Origin: Archivesica marissinica
Taxonomy: Eukaryota; Mollusca; Bivalvia; Venerida; Vesicomyidae
Direction: 5' to 3'
Length of the DNA stretch: 64,000 nucleotides
Assembly: GCA_014843695.1 (NCBI GenBank)
Contig: CM026398.1
Span: forward strand, 15,049,391-15,113,390
The notes under the pieces were generated by a model, which worked only from the letters and a program-made list of their open reading frames with translations, ran no database searches and had not been told where the DNA came from. Within the stretch, counting starts at the first letter, position 1; each line of letters starts with the position of its first letter. This document shows positions 20,701 through 28,400 of the stretch, piece after piece. Both the position numbers and the translations under genes were made by a program.

Positions 20701-22549
20701 ATGATCTTGCTAAGACACTTGGCTATGTAGCAAACAACATAGATCCTGATCAGCATGCAGCGTCACACTACAGCTGCTCTGGATCTATGTTGTTTGCAAA
20801 AGCCTTTAAATGTATCCAGAATGAAATGGGTTAAGAGTTCACTCATTCGCACATCTGACCTGATCATCACTAACTATCTCTCGCCCCTAATACCAGAGAC
20901 ACAATAGTAATGCAGAATACAATAACATAATATGGACCATACTATATATTTATAATATAACTCAGACCAGTGATTGTATTAGGCCATATAGAGAAAACTA
21001 TTGGGTGGTACGCTTGCAGCGGGGTTATGGGATATATTTATGTACCATCCATAATTATTTAATAAAATATGACCTGTGTTACATCCATATGCACCCTGGA
21101 ATAGGCATAGATACTATCATGTATTAAGCAGCAGGTGAAATTTTGGGAGAAGTGAGAAAGCGTGTGATCGCTTCCTTAAATGGTGTTCTTTAATATACTT
21201 CTGCAAAATAGGGTTAAAATGCACAGTACAACCATTAAATACAACATTTGAATAGAATGAGTGCTTTATAATGGGCCAGTGTATCTTACTAGACAACATT
21301 TTGTTCAAATCGTAAAAACCCAAAAATAATATTTTTTTTAGGGAGAAGTGGGGCCCCCAGAGGTCGAAGTCAGGGTCCCTAGGGCGACAATTTCGCCCTC
21401 TAGAATGATCCCTGTTTCTTGCAGAGGCACATGACCAAACAAGTTTAATTTGGAGCAAATATGATTCTCTGTTACGCAAAATTATAATGTTTCATAAATT
21501 CAGAAATACGTTTTTATTATATTATTTCAGCACTCCAACTAGAATACTGGAGAAAACTGCCAATTATGTCATAAAGGTAAACCGCTCTTACTTTAGCACC
21601 AATCTTACTTTAGCACCGATCTTACTTTAGCTTTAGCACCGATCTTACTTTAGCACCGATCTTACTTTAGCTTTAGCACCGATCTTACTTTCGCAACCAG
21701 ATAATGGATTATATAGGATTTGAGAGAGATTATTATTAAAAAGCTAATGCCAAAAATCAGTGGAAAGCTACATACCACAAGGCTGTGCAAAAAAAATCCA
21801 TAGTGAACAGATATGGGACTGACAAAATGTGGTAGTCATTAAAATGTGGTAGTCATTAAAATGCATCGATAATGGTTAGATGGGTAACTGAAATAGTGGT
21901 GTTTAGAAGCAGTTGGTATTAAGTTGGAGGCACAGGCTGTCCGATTAGCGCAGTGGTTACTGCGCTCGCTTCTCAGATCCTCAGATCGGGGAGTGTGTGT
22001 GGGATGTTACTGTGGTCACTAAATCTGACGAGTGGGTTTTTCTCCAGTTTCACTCCACATATCTGCACCAAAGAGAGTGATTAATACAAGTTGTTAAAAA
22101 GCTTGTGTCACAATTATTGTAAAATAAATTTAGTTTATACAAATTTAGTTTTAGCTTGATTGCGAAACAAGTTATTTCAACTTATATTAATCACTCTCGA
22201 GACCTCATTCCTAATGTAATCCATCGCCACAAGGGGGAGAGAAGAGGCAACGTGGAAATTAAATACCTTACCTAAGGGTACAATCGTAACGGCTCCAGCG
22301 GGGCTCGATATGTAAAATAAATAATGTTAAATTCAAAATAAAATAGTCAACACGTTTATTGCTTTGCAGATCACGCCGTATACGAAGGAGATTCCCTTGC
22401 AAGTCTCGGCAGATTATGACGACGTGTTTAATGACACAAGCATACATACATTCATCACACACTGCCATAAAGAAGTGCCAGAACAATTCTGGGAAGACAG
22501 GGCTGAACCAACGTATGACCGGAGTGATGCTGAAATTATTTTCAGATAA
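11724..22549 (+). CDS. SRR1-domain protein (SRRD-like), 3' seven exons
   Basis: Gene-level entry. Seven coding exons (11724-11764, 12590-12628, 14058-14161, 16965-17063, 18699-18853, 21531-21576, 22370-22549) join in consistent phase over 664 nt to a TAA at 22547-22549. Family landmarks in order: CYGLGNF, IARYQLALLLAL, IYDPQF, FYMPHCGKALYNNLLW, VVVVGNSF and FNDTSIHTF, all hallmarks of the SRR1 domain. Family members include plant SRR1, linked to light and clock signalling, and yeast Ber1. The biochemical activity is not settled and none is claimed here. The N-terminus and promoter were not found; the first exon listed starts in phase 2, so at least one upstream exon is missing. It converges with LTA4H. 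Two of its donors are multiplied in minisatellites. Confidence 0.85.
11741..12178 (+). repeat. 39-bp minisatellite copying the SRRD exon end and 5' splice site
   Basis: About eleven units, the first being the exon itself. Each unit is an exon-end copy (CAGCTTTACACAGGTACAGT, then AG) followed by gtgagtttatttcctcc. Every unit therefore has a TAG|gtgagt donor and also a pyrimidine-rich tttatttcctcccag that could serve as an acceptor. The unit is divisible by three and lacks stops in the exon frame: it reads GEFISSQLYTGTV. Use of donor n would therefore lengthen the protein by 13n residues without a frameshift. Confidence 0.9.
12240..12525 (+). repeat. interspersed repeat, also present inverted at 22570-22790
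   Basis: The phrases gccacttctgtcgccaat, ttggagccaacttagagcc and tttgaagccatgtatttgac recur in antisense around 22570-22790. It is non-coding and probably a MITE or SINE relic between SRRD exons. Confidence 0.6.
12590..12628 (+). CDS. SRRD exon (39 nt)
   Basis: Acceptor tgttttttccag, donor ACCG|gtaaga. Codons TLKQILEEKYVT, with a split alanine before and a split glycine after. The frame is fixed by the next exon (T-G-NQPLLICYGLGNF). The small size and phases 1 to 1 are supported by both neighbours. Confidence 0.78.
12741..12950 (+). repeat. 16-bp minisatellite
   Basis: About 13 units of tgtcctgggctccgtc with variants (tgtcctatgctctgtc and others). It begins about 110 bp after the SRRD 12628 donor but does not resemble that junction. 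Confidence 0.9.
13000..13215 (+). mobile_element. SINE family B, head missing
   Basis: Starts at ttaggtttcagttgggac and continues through accgaggtctcgtgtcgg, cacgtaaaagaaccagagg and cgataaataagcgtaaaac. The tRNA-like head is absent, consistent with 5' truncation. Confidence 0.7.
13285..13475. repeat. foldback element
   Basis: Inverted arms: atcgtataccaacatgaatg with tgcacaatata (about 13331-13362) pairs with tgcattgtgcacattcatg and ttggtac (about 13421-13447). The flanking gatctccccatacatatat and atatatatatggagatct also pair. Confidence 0.6.
13688..13955 (+). mobile_element. SINE family D
   Basis: The head is tRNA-like (GTCGAGTGGTTAAGGTCGCT; B box GGGTTTGAGCCC). The body is tgagacatgg-free and contains tctcatttatatgaaaaag, ggagcctgcccaggaaag and gccgg(c)gatatagcc. 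The tail is an ATAAC-type microsatellite. It lies 100 bp before the SRRD exon at 14058. Confidence 0.85.
14058..14161 (+). CDS. SRRD exon, core motif CYGLGNF
   Basis: Acceptor tataattgcag, donor TTACAA|gtaggt. The codons after the split glycine are NQPLLICYGLGNF, then ADSYIARYQLALLLALRDDLQ. CYGxGNF and ARYQLALL are the first conserved block of the SRR1 domain, a Rossmann-like beta-alpha unit by family description. The exon runs phase 1 to 0. Confidence 0.92.
14240..14700. mobile_element. MITE related to 20604-20830, split by a SINE
   Basis: Internal phrases gccagatcaga, ctgatcaggctctatgc and gaatagcaaac match the TTAA-type MITE at 20604-20830. The copy is interrupted by the family D SINE at 14395-14664. 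The outer termini (attaaccc and ggttaaaa) are degraded. Confidence 0.65.
14395..14664 (+). mobile_element. SINE family D with 13-bp target duplication
   Basis: CTGAATAGCAAAC lies at 14382-14394 and again at 14665-14677, immediately outside the element. The host MITE reads continuously across the site once one copy is removed. This fixes the full SINE length at 270 bp, ending in an ATAAC microsatellite. Confidence 0.9.
14800..15344 (+). repeat. 47-bp minisatellite
   Basis: About 12 units of ctgcctacgtaccatctcac then ataatgggtttcatactctagctggg, with deletions in several. The last units carry ctaccggctgagccaactgg, which looks like a tRNA A box in antisense, so the array may have grown from a SINE head. 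Two further units follow the inserted element, at 16084-16185. Confidence 0.9.
15345..16078. mobile_element. 734-bp hAT-like MITE inserted in the 47-bp array
   Basis: Ends CAGGGCCTGCTCTGGC and GCCAGCGCGTGCCCTG are imperfect inverted repeats. TATTC flanks both sides (15340-15344 and 16079-16083), and the array phrase continues directly afterwards. There is no transposase reading frame. The CAGGG terminus suggests the hAT group, though only 5 bp of flank match exactly. Confidence 0.65.
16330..16625 (-). mobile_element. SINE family B, antisense, complete
   Basis: Reads in antisense from gttttacgtttatttatcg-like sequence through gcctcctgaagagattag to the tRNA-like head (gatccctggattaccagtcc). 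It lies in the SRRD intron upstream of the 16965 exon. Confidence 0.85.
16690..16945 (+). repeat. 28-bp minisatellite derived from a SINE head
   Basis: About nine units of ggggcctccgtggttaaggg followed by ttgctgta. The unit matches the start of SINE family D (cgcctccgtggtcgagtggt then taaggtcgct), so the array probably grew from a SINE promoter region. It stops about 20 bp before the SRRD acceptor at 16964 without including it. Confidence 0.85.
16965..17063 (+). CDS. SRRD exon, motif IYDPQF
   Basis: Acceptor gtactcattacag, donor CCAG|gtgagc. Thirty-three codons, IAPNYCEIYDPQFTSDECSL to LLEVNQ. The xxYDPxF block with a following helix matches the second conserved segment of SRR1 proteins. Phase 0 on both sides. 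Confidence 0.92.
17095..17220. mobile_element. small foldback MITE
   Basis: Inverted phrases flank the block: aagtctttaaagacacc on one side and actagtctttgg on the other. The internal tgtcctaggacaccccctct is shared with the long hairpin at 62405-62535. Confidence 0.45.
17280..17400. repeat. short direct repeats, 3 units
   Basis: Three imperfect copies of gtctatttcttgtttagaca followed by cgtttatttatttc. Confidence 0.7.
17740..17990 (-). mobile_element. SINE family C, antisense
   Basis: Antisense tail ttagctcaattgcgaaacaa, then ctcattcctgatggaatcc and a head ending ttcgaactccag / catcacggcttcc. A family A fragment precedes it near 17420-17480 (tcgatcctcggacagggaag). Confidence 0.8.
18285..18350 (-). 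mobile_element. SINE family B fragment, antisense
   Basis: The tRNA-like head only: aggtcagacgggagatcga, acctgcgatccccgg and cactggaccactgaca. Confidence 0.6.
18412..18665 (+). mobile_element. SINE family E
   Basis: The head ggccaagttgttatggtatt and acaacaggttcgaattcc is tRNA-like. The body has aagctatccagctggcctg, ccaccaataatagctggaga and taagctgttggtgtgacttt, with an AAAC-repeat tail. Other copies at 26125-26565 (expanded), 43445-43720 (minus), 48145-48260 (minus) and 52400-52625 (minus). It ends about 35 bp before the next SRRD acceptor. Confidence 0.8.
18699..18853 (+). CDS. SRRD exon, motif FYMPHCGKALYNNLLW
   Basis: Acceptor gatcttattgcag, donor GACAG|gtaggt. Fifty-one codons plus two bases: EGKKECTRDSLTIF, YMPHCGKALYNNLLWKNWG and QNVVVVGNSFTHMID. 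These are the most diagnostic SRR1-domain blocks. The last 12 nt plus donor are copied about 40 times in the array that follows. Confidence 0.95.
18842..20195 (+). repeat. 32-bp minisatellite copying the SRRD exon end and 5' splice site
   Basis: Each unit is CATGATTGACAG followed by gtaggtgtggcagtaaccct. The first twelve bases are the real last bases of the exon, and gtaggt is the real donor. About 40 copies follow over 1.35 kb, many with an intact CAG|gtaggt and others with ATG|taggt variants. The first third shows a 3-unit higher-order pattern (ttgcag, gtggtagcaactct, gtggcagtaaccct). The unit is not a multiple of three. Confidence 0.95.
20196..20599. other. SRRD intron, no further feature
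   Basis: Unique-looking AT-rich intronic sequence. A short exon-like block at about 20438-20490 follows an acceptor-like tttgttcccag, but it has no supporting donor or family match. Confidence 0.4.
20604..20830. mobile_element. 227-bp piggyBac-type MITE with perfect 19-bp TIRs
   Basis: CCCATTTCATTCTGGATAC starts the element and its exact inverse ends it. TTAA flanks both sides (20600-20603 and 20831-20834). A TTAA target and CCC termini are typical of the piggyBac superfamily. The interior (ccagatcaaccg, gctgatcaggctctatgc, caaacaacatagatcctgat) is shared with 14240-14700. Confidence 0.92.
20835..21530. other. SRRD intron, no gene recognised
   Basis: No repeats of known family and no coding signal. 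The minus-strand open frame at 21117-21479 has no homology I recognise and sits inside this intron. Confidence 0.4.
21531..21576 (+). CDS. SRRD exon (46 nt)
   Basis: Acceptor tatattatttcag, donor AAAG|gtaaac. The split serine joins MID to TPTRILEKTANYVIK. Phase 2 to 0 matches both neighbours. Confidence 0.88.
21587..21692 (+). repeat. 18- to 24-bp minisatellite just inside the intron
   Basis: Five or six units of tcttactttagcaccgatc, some with an extra tttagc. It begins about 10 bp after the SRRD donor but does not contain that donor. Confidence 0.85.
21938..22310. mobile_element. SINE family A (+) abutting SINE family C (-)
   Basis: Family A runs 21938-22135 (gtccgattagcgcagtggtt to ttgtaaaataaa). 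A family C copy in antisense follows at about 22140-22310 (ttagcttgattgcgaaacaa to gctccagcggggctcga), lacking the head. The two share the tail motif in opposite orientation. Confidence 0.75.
22370..22549 (+). CDS. SRRD terminal exon, motif FNDTSIHTF
   Basis: Acceptor tttattgctttgcag. Fifty-nine codons and TAA: ITPYTKEIPLQVSADYDD, then VFNDTSIHTF and a charged tail ending DAEIIFR. The D-VFNDTSIHxF block closes the SRR1 domain in animal members. The roughly 30-residue tail after it is not one I recognise. Confidence 0.93.
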   Translation: MTPYTKEIPLQVSADYDDVFNDTSIHTFITHCHKEVPEQFWEDRAEPTYDRSDAEIIFR

Positions 22550-22569
22550 CGACACATTATGTTAACCCA

Positions 22570-22790
22570 TGAATCCACACAAATGCAGGGTTCCCGCTGT
22601 CGGTCGCCAATTGGTGCAACTTTTTTCTAAAAAAAATGTTGGGCACATGTTTTGTCAAATACATGGCTTCAAATATATATTTGTGAACTATATGGCTTTT
22701 AGTTGGCTCCATGTTTTTAAATTGGCGACAGAAGTGGCGCAGACAAACATTCAGACAGAGGGAACCCTGCAAATGCCATACTGTGATACA
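22570..22790 (-). repeat. interspersed repeat, inverse of 12240-12525
   Basis: Antisense copy with gacagaagtggcg, atggcttcaaatatatattt and ttttgtcaaatacatggc. It lies in the SRRD 3' flank or 3'UTR. Confidence 0.6.
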
Positions 22791-23184
22791 ACACCTTTCT
22801 CACGATGCCGTTTCTATTCCCATAGATATTGATTATTTGGTTAGTGTACAGCGAGCCTATTGCTTATCACCAGTATGGAGATAAAATGAGAGTAAGTTCC
22901 CTTTTCTGTTGTGAGTAAAGGGTTTGGTACTCTTCAATAGTATTTGGTATGCCCTTGTATACTTGGCCTTAAGTTGACCTCACTCATTAGGGTGGTACTT
23001 TGGTGGATAGAAAACATGTATTTTTCATACACTCAATCATCATTTCCCCAAAAATTTCCCGTTCCTTGAAATTTTGGGGTATGGAAAACATGTATTTTAC
23101 ATACACTTGCTAAAGTCTAATTTTCCCGGAAAAATACCCGTTCCTTGAAATCTCCAGAAGCAGTTCCATTCATCCATTGAGTGA

Positions 23185-23190
23185 AATAAA
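23185..23190 (+). promoter_or_regulatory. candidate SRRD poly(A) signal
   Basis: AATAAA about 640 nt after the SRRD stop. Two more (23377-23382 and 23464-23469) lie in the duplicated block at 23310-23480. Which one is used cannot be read from sequence alone. Confidence 0.35.
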
Positions 23191-23309
23191 TGGTCAAAAG
23201 TAATGTATAATAATAACAACACAGGACCTGTCGAGTTTTCGAAATTAAATTACACGTATAGAAACGTTAGAAAATAAGTGGAAGGAATTACCTTAAGATT
23301 TCAGTTCAA

Positions 23310-23480
23310 TCCACATATCATGATATAAATGTATGTTTCTGTCTATTTCTCCATGTATATTACATGTATCCTGATAAATAAATATGTTTAAACCAATCCA
23401 TATAGCACGATATAAATGTATGTTTCTGTCTATTTCTCCATGTATATTACATGTATCCTGATAAATAAATATGTATGAAC
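23310..23480 (+). repeat. tandem duplication of about 85 bp carrying AATAAA
   Basis: Two copies of a unit containing cgatataaatgtatgtttct, then atttctccatgtatattaca and cctgataaataaatatg. A similar poly(A)-bearing triplet lies at 32620-33020, so the unit may be the 3' end of a transcribed repeat rather than of SRRD. Confidence 0.75.
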
Positions 23481-23549
23481 CAAAAAAGAAATTGCATTGT
23501 ATGCATGTGTCCAGTTTTTAATGCCAGTAATATTAATAAAACATGCTGT

Positions 23550-23645
23550 ATACGGAGAATGGAGTTGCAAGGAGAATGGAGTTGCAAGGAGAATGGCAAG
23601 GAGAATGGAGTTGCAAGGAGAATGGAATTGAAAGGAGAGCTGAAT
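23550..23645. repeat. short array of ggagaatggagttgcaa
   Basis: Five to six imperfect units of 17 bp (ggagaatggagttgcaa) with two shortened units. Intergenic, between the convergent genes. Confidence 0.8.
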
Positions 23646-23804
23646 GAAGAGATATTAAATTTTGGAAGCCAAGTGAGGTACAGAAACCTTTGATTTAACA
23701 GCACAGATATTTCCAGGCAACGTGTTACCGAATTGGTAAAAAACCCAACGGTAGCCCCATGAAAATGTCTTACAGTACCTTGAAAACAAATACAATAGAA
23801 ATTA

Positions 23805-24535
23805 AATAAATTGTTTATTCAATATGGAATCGTGAACCAATTTTGTTTTATTCAATATGAAATCGTGAACCAAATTGTTTATTCAATATGAAATCGTGAA
23901 CCAAATTGTTTATTCATTATGGAATCGTGAACCAATTTTGTTTTATTCAATATGGAATCGTTAACCAAATTGTTTATTCAATATGAAATCGTGAGCCAAA
24001 TTGTTTATTCAATATGGAATCGTGAACCAAATTGTTTATTCAATATGGAATCGTGAACCAAATTGTTTATTCATTATGGAATCGTGAACCAATTTTGTTT
24101 TATTCAATATGAAATCGTGAACCAAATTGTTTATTCAATATGAAATCGTGAACCAAATTGTTTATTCATTATGGAATCGTGAACCAATTTTGTTTTATTC
24201 AATATGGAATCGTTAACCAAATTGTTTATTCAATATGAAATCGTGAGCCAAATTGTTTATTCAATATGGAATCGTGAACCAAATTGTTTATTCAATATGG
24301 AATCGTGAACCAAATTGTTTATTCATTATGGAATCGTGAACCAATTTTGTTTTATTCAATATGGAATCGTGAACCAAATTGTTTATTCAATATGAAATCG
24401 TGAGCCAAATTGTTTATTCAATATGAAATCGTGAGCCAAATTGTTTATTCAATATGGAATCGTGAACCAAATTGTTTATTCAATATGGAATCGTGAACCA
24501 ATTTGTTTATTCATTATAGAATCGTGGAAAAAATG
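23805..24535 (-). repeat. 30-bp minisatellite with one AATAAA per unit on the LTA4H strand
   Basis: About 24 units. Minus-strand unit: ggttcacgatttcatattg followed by AATAAAcaattt. Every unit keeps the AATAAA hexamer in LTA4H sense; the other strand has no comparable signal. It lies about 840-1570 nt beyond the LTA4H stop, in the expected 3'UTR or cleavage zone. A higher-order pattern is visible, with blocks that alternate ttgtttattcaa, ttgttttattcaa and ttcattatgg. Confidence 0.9.
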
Positions 24536-24789
24536 TGTACATTCTCTCAAAATTCGTTAAGACTTGCAAATCAAGCTTATGATCAGAATTGACATGATGT
24601 ACTATCTAAGGTTAAGAAAATTCTGAAATCAGTTCATTTAACAGAAATTTTGAAACCAGTCATTTAAATATGGCGATTTCTGCTTTTGTTCTGCATATAT
24701 TGGAAATATTCATCTTATTTACGTGATTTTGTAAAATTCATGCAGACAATTTCAGATTAGTCTAAACGGGATACCCAGCATGTAAACCT

Positions 24790-24950
24790 GTTTGATCCTT
24801 GCGGAAATTAGGTAGCCTCGACCTAATGGATCACTGTTAAGTGTCGAGCCCTGTCTTAGGAAAAGACATTTGACTTCACAGTACTTCTTCTCTCCCTAAT
24901 GACGACGGATTCCATCAGGAAGTTTCACTGTATATACTTCACTATGTTTG
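24790..24950 (+). mobile_element. degraded SINE family C fragment
   Basis: Recognisable pieces: ggaaaagacatttgac, ctctccctaatgacgac and ggattccatcagg. The head is eroded. Confidence 0.5.
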
Positions 24951-24966
24951 CTACATCTAGACATAT

Positions 24967-25376
24967 GGTCCGGAGGATTAGTCGGATGGTCCGGCGGATT
25001 AGTCGGCTGGTCCGGAGGATTAGTCGGATGGTTTGTAGGATTAATCTGATGGGCCTGAGGATTAGTTGTATGGTCCAGACGGATGGTTTGTAGGATTAGT
25101 CGGATGGTCCGGAGGATTAGTCGGATGGTCTGGAGGATTAATCTGATGGGCCTGAGGATTAGTTGTATAGTCCAGAGGATTAGTCGGATGGTCTGGAGGA
25201 TTAATCTGATGGGCCTGAGGATTAGTTGTATGGTCCAGTCGGATGGTTTGTAGGATTAGTCGGATGGTCTGGAGGATTAGTCGGATGGTTTGTAGGATTA
25301 ATCTGATGGGCCTGAGGATTAGTTGTATGGTCCAGTCGGATGGTTTGTAGGATTAGTCGGATGGTCCGGAGGATTA
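24967..25376 (-). repeat. 21-bp minisatellite starting on the LTA4H stop codon
   Basis: In LTA4H sense the CDS ends CTCAAC-TAA-tcctccggaccatc and then continues as gactaatcctccggaccatc repeats. The unit therefore includes a copy of the stop-codon context (ACTAATCCTCC). About 19 units with variants (ctaatcctccagacc, tacaaaccatc). This would be the proximal 3'UTR. Confidence 0.88.
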
Positions 25377-25491
25377 GTTGAGCTGGAGAACTTTGGCCAC
25401 TGTATTCACTGTAGTACTATGCATCTGGTTCCTGTTTTCTTCAAATGTGGACACAGCCCGAGCCCGACTTGTTTCCCAATTATATAAATCC
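25374..25491 (-). CDS. LTA4H exon 16, terminal
   Basis: Acceptor aattgggaaac-free; the intron ends tttgtttcag. The split arginine is followed by [38 protein letters not shown] and TAA. It matches the C-terminal helical domain of LTA4H (human DLxxFDKSxDQAVRTYxExK region). The stop codon lies in the first unit of the 24967-25376 array. Confidence 0.9.
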
Positions 25492-28400
25492 CTGAAACAA
25501 TATATCTACTTGTCACATCTGTAGGGATTTGAAATAAATATGAAACTACAGTCAAACCTGTCTTAAGCAGCCAGCCAAGGGAATCACTGAAAGTGGCTGC
25601 TTAGCGCAGGTGGCTGCTTAATAAATAGAGGTCAAATGTATAGTAAACTAACATATTGAGAATCTTGAAACTGGCTGCTTAATACAGGTTGGCTGCTTAA
25701 TAGAGGTGACCACTAACACAGATTTGACTGTAGATGCGTTTACAATCATGTTGAATAGATTGCTTCTTTATTTATAAAGGAGGGGAGGTGGCCGATTAGT
25801 TACAGTCGTTGACATCAAATCATTTGCCCCTCATGGCCTCACCACTAGGTTCGAATCGTCCGCCTCCGTGGTCGAGTGGTTAAGGTCGCTGACTTGTATA
25901 CCACTGTAACCTATCATCACTGATGGTCACTGGTTCGAGCCCCGCTCAGACCGTGTCTCATTTATATGAAACAGTTGGTAGTTTCTTACGGAGGTTGGTG
26001 CACCCAAGTACTGGTTAACCGCTGGAGCCTGCCCAGGAAATGTGTTGTTAGGTAAACTGCCCGCCGGTGATATAGCCCAAAATGGTGCTGATGCAGGCGT
26101 AAAACCCGAAATATAACATAATAAATAGGTTTGAATCCCATCAACAATAGCTGGGCACCCGGGTCCTCCACCAACAATAGCCGGGCACCCGGGTCCTCCA
26201 CCAACAATAGCTGGGCACCCAGGTCCTCCATCAACAATAGCCGGGCACCCAGGTCCTCCACCAACAATAGCTGGGCACCCGGTCCTCCATCAACAATAGC
26301 CGGGCACCCGGGTCCTCCATCAACAATAGCCGGGCACCCAGGTCCTCCACCAACAATAGCTGGGCACCCAGGTCCTCCATCAACAATAGCTGGGCACCCA
26401 GGTCCTCCATCAACAATAGCCGTTCACCCAGGTCCTCCACCAACAATAGCTGGGCACCCAGGTCCTCCATCAACAATAGCTGGGCACCCAGGTCCTCCAC
26501 CAACAATAGCTAGAGAGTCGCCAAATAACCTAAGCTGTTGGTGTGACTTTAAACCCCAAAACAAACGAACCAAATATTTAGAAAGCTATTTTGGAACTTA
26601 AATTTATTATACAGTCAAACCTGTCTTAAGCAGTCAGCCAAGGAAATTACATAAAGTGGCTGCTTAGCACAGGTGGCTGCTTAATAGAGGTCAATTGTAT
26701 AACAAATCAACATTTTGGGAATCTGGAAACTGGCTGCTCAATACAGGTTGGCTGCTTAATGGAGGTGACCACTAACACCGGTTTGACTGTTTAATGGAGG
26801 TGACAGCTAACACAGGTTTGACTGTAATCTACCGACCATTAATTGGTTACAGACTCCATATACACTGACCTGTAGATTGGTTTGACAAACTTCATTCTGC
26901 CCTGCTTTGTAACAAACTGTAATGCTGACATAATGATGGGTTCATGCTTTGCTCGTATACAAACGCGTAACCATCTGTAAAACATTAAATAACTGTAGAC
27001 TGGTTCATGCTTCGCTTGTATACAAACACGTAACATCAAATAACTGTAGACTGGTTCATGCTTCGCTTGTATACAAACACATAACCATCTGTAAAACATT
27101 AAATAACTGTAGACTGGTTCATGCTTCGCTTGTATACAAACACATAACCATCTGTAAAACATAACATCAAATAACTGTAGACTGGTTCATGCTTCGCTCG
27201 TATACAAACACGTAACCATCTGTAAAACATTAAATAACTGTAGACTGGTTCATGCTTCGCTTGTATACAAACACATAACCATCTGTAAAACATAACATCA
27301 AATAACTGTAGACTGGTTCATGCTTCACTCGTATACAAACGCGTAACCATCTGTAAAACAATATTAAATAACTGTAGACTGGTTCATGCTTCACTCGTAT
27401 ACAAACACGTAACATCAAATAACTGTAGACTGGTTCATGCTTCACTCGTATACAAACACGTAACATCAAATAACTGTAGACTGGTTCATGCTTCGCTCGT
27501 ATACAAACAAACACGTAACCATCTGTAAAACATTAAATAACTGTAGACTGGTTCATGCTTCGCTTGTATACAAACACATAACCATCTGTAAAACATAACA
27601 TTAAATAACTGTAGACTGGTTCATGCTTCACTCGTATACAAACGCGTAACCATCTGTAAAACAATATTAAATAACTGTAGACTGGTTCATGCTTCACTCG
27701 TATACAAACAAACAACAATCTGTAAAACATTAAATAACTGTAGACTGGTTCATGCTTCGCTTGTATACAAACATATAACCATCTGTAAAACATAACATTA
27801 AATAACTGTAGACTGGTTCATGCTTCGCTCGTATACAAACGCGTAACCATCTGTAAAACAATATTAAATAACTGTAGACTGGTTCATGCTTCGCTTGTAT
27901 ACAAACGCGTAACATCAAATAACTGGTAGACTGGTTCATGCTTCACTCGTATACAAACGCGTAACCATCTGTAAAACATAACATCAAATAACTGTAGACT
28001 GGTTCATGCTTCGCTTGTATACAAACACATAACCATCTGTAAAACATAACATCAAATAACTGTAGACTGGTTCATGCTTCGCTCGTATACAAATGCGTAA
28101 CCATCTGTAAAACATAACATCAAATAACTGTAGACTGGTTCATGCTTCGCTTGTATACAAACGCGTAACCATCTGTAAAACATTAAATAACTGTAGACTG
28201 GTTCATGCTTCGCTTGTATACAAACGCGTAACCATCTGTAAAACATTAAATAACTGTAGACTGGTTCATGCTTCGCTCGTATACAAATGCGTAACCATCC
28301 GTAAAACATAACATTAAATAACTGTAGACTGGTTCATGCTTCGCTCGTATACAAACGCGTAACCATCTGTAAAACATAACATCAAATAACTGTAGACTGG

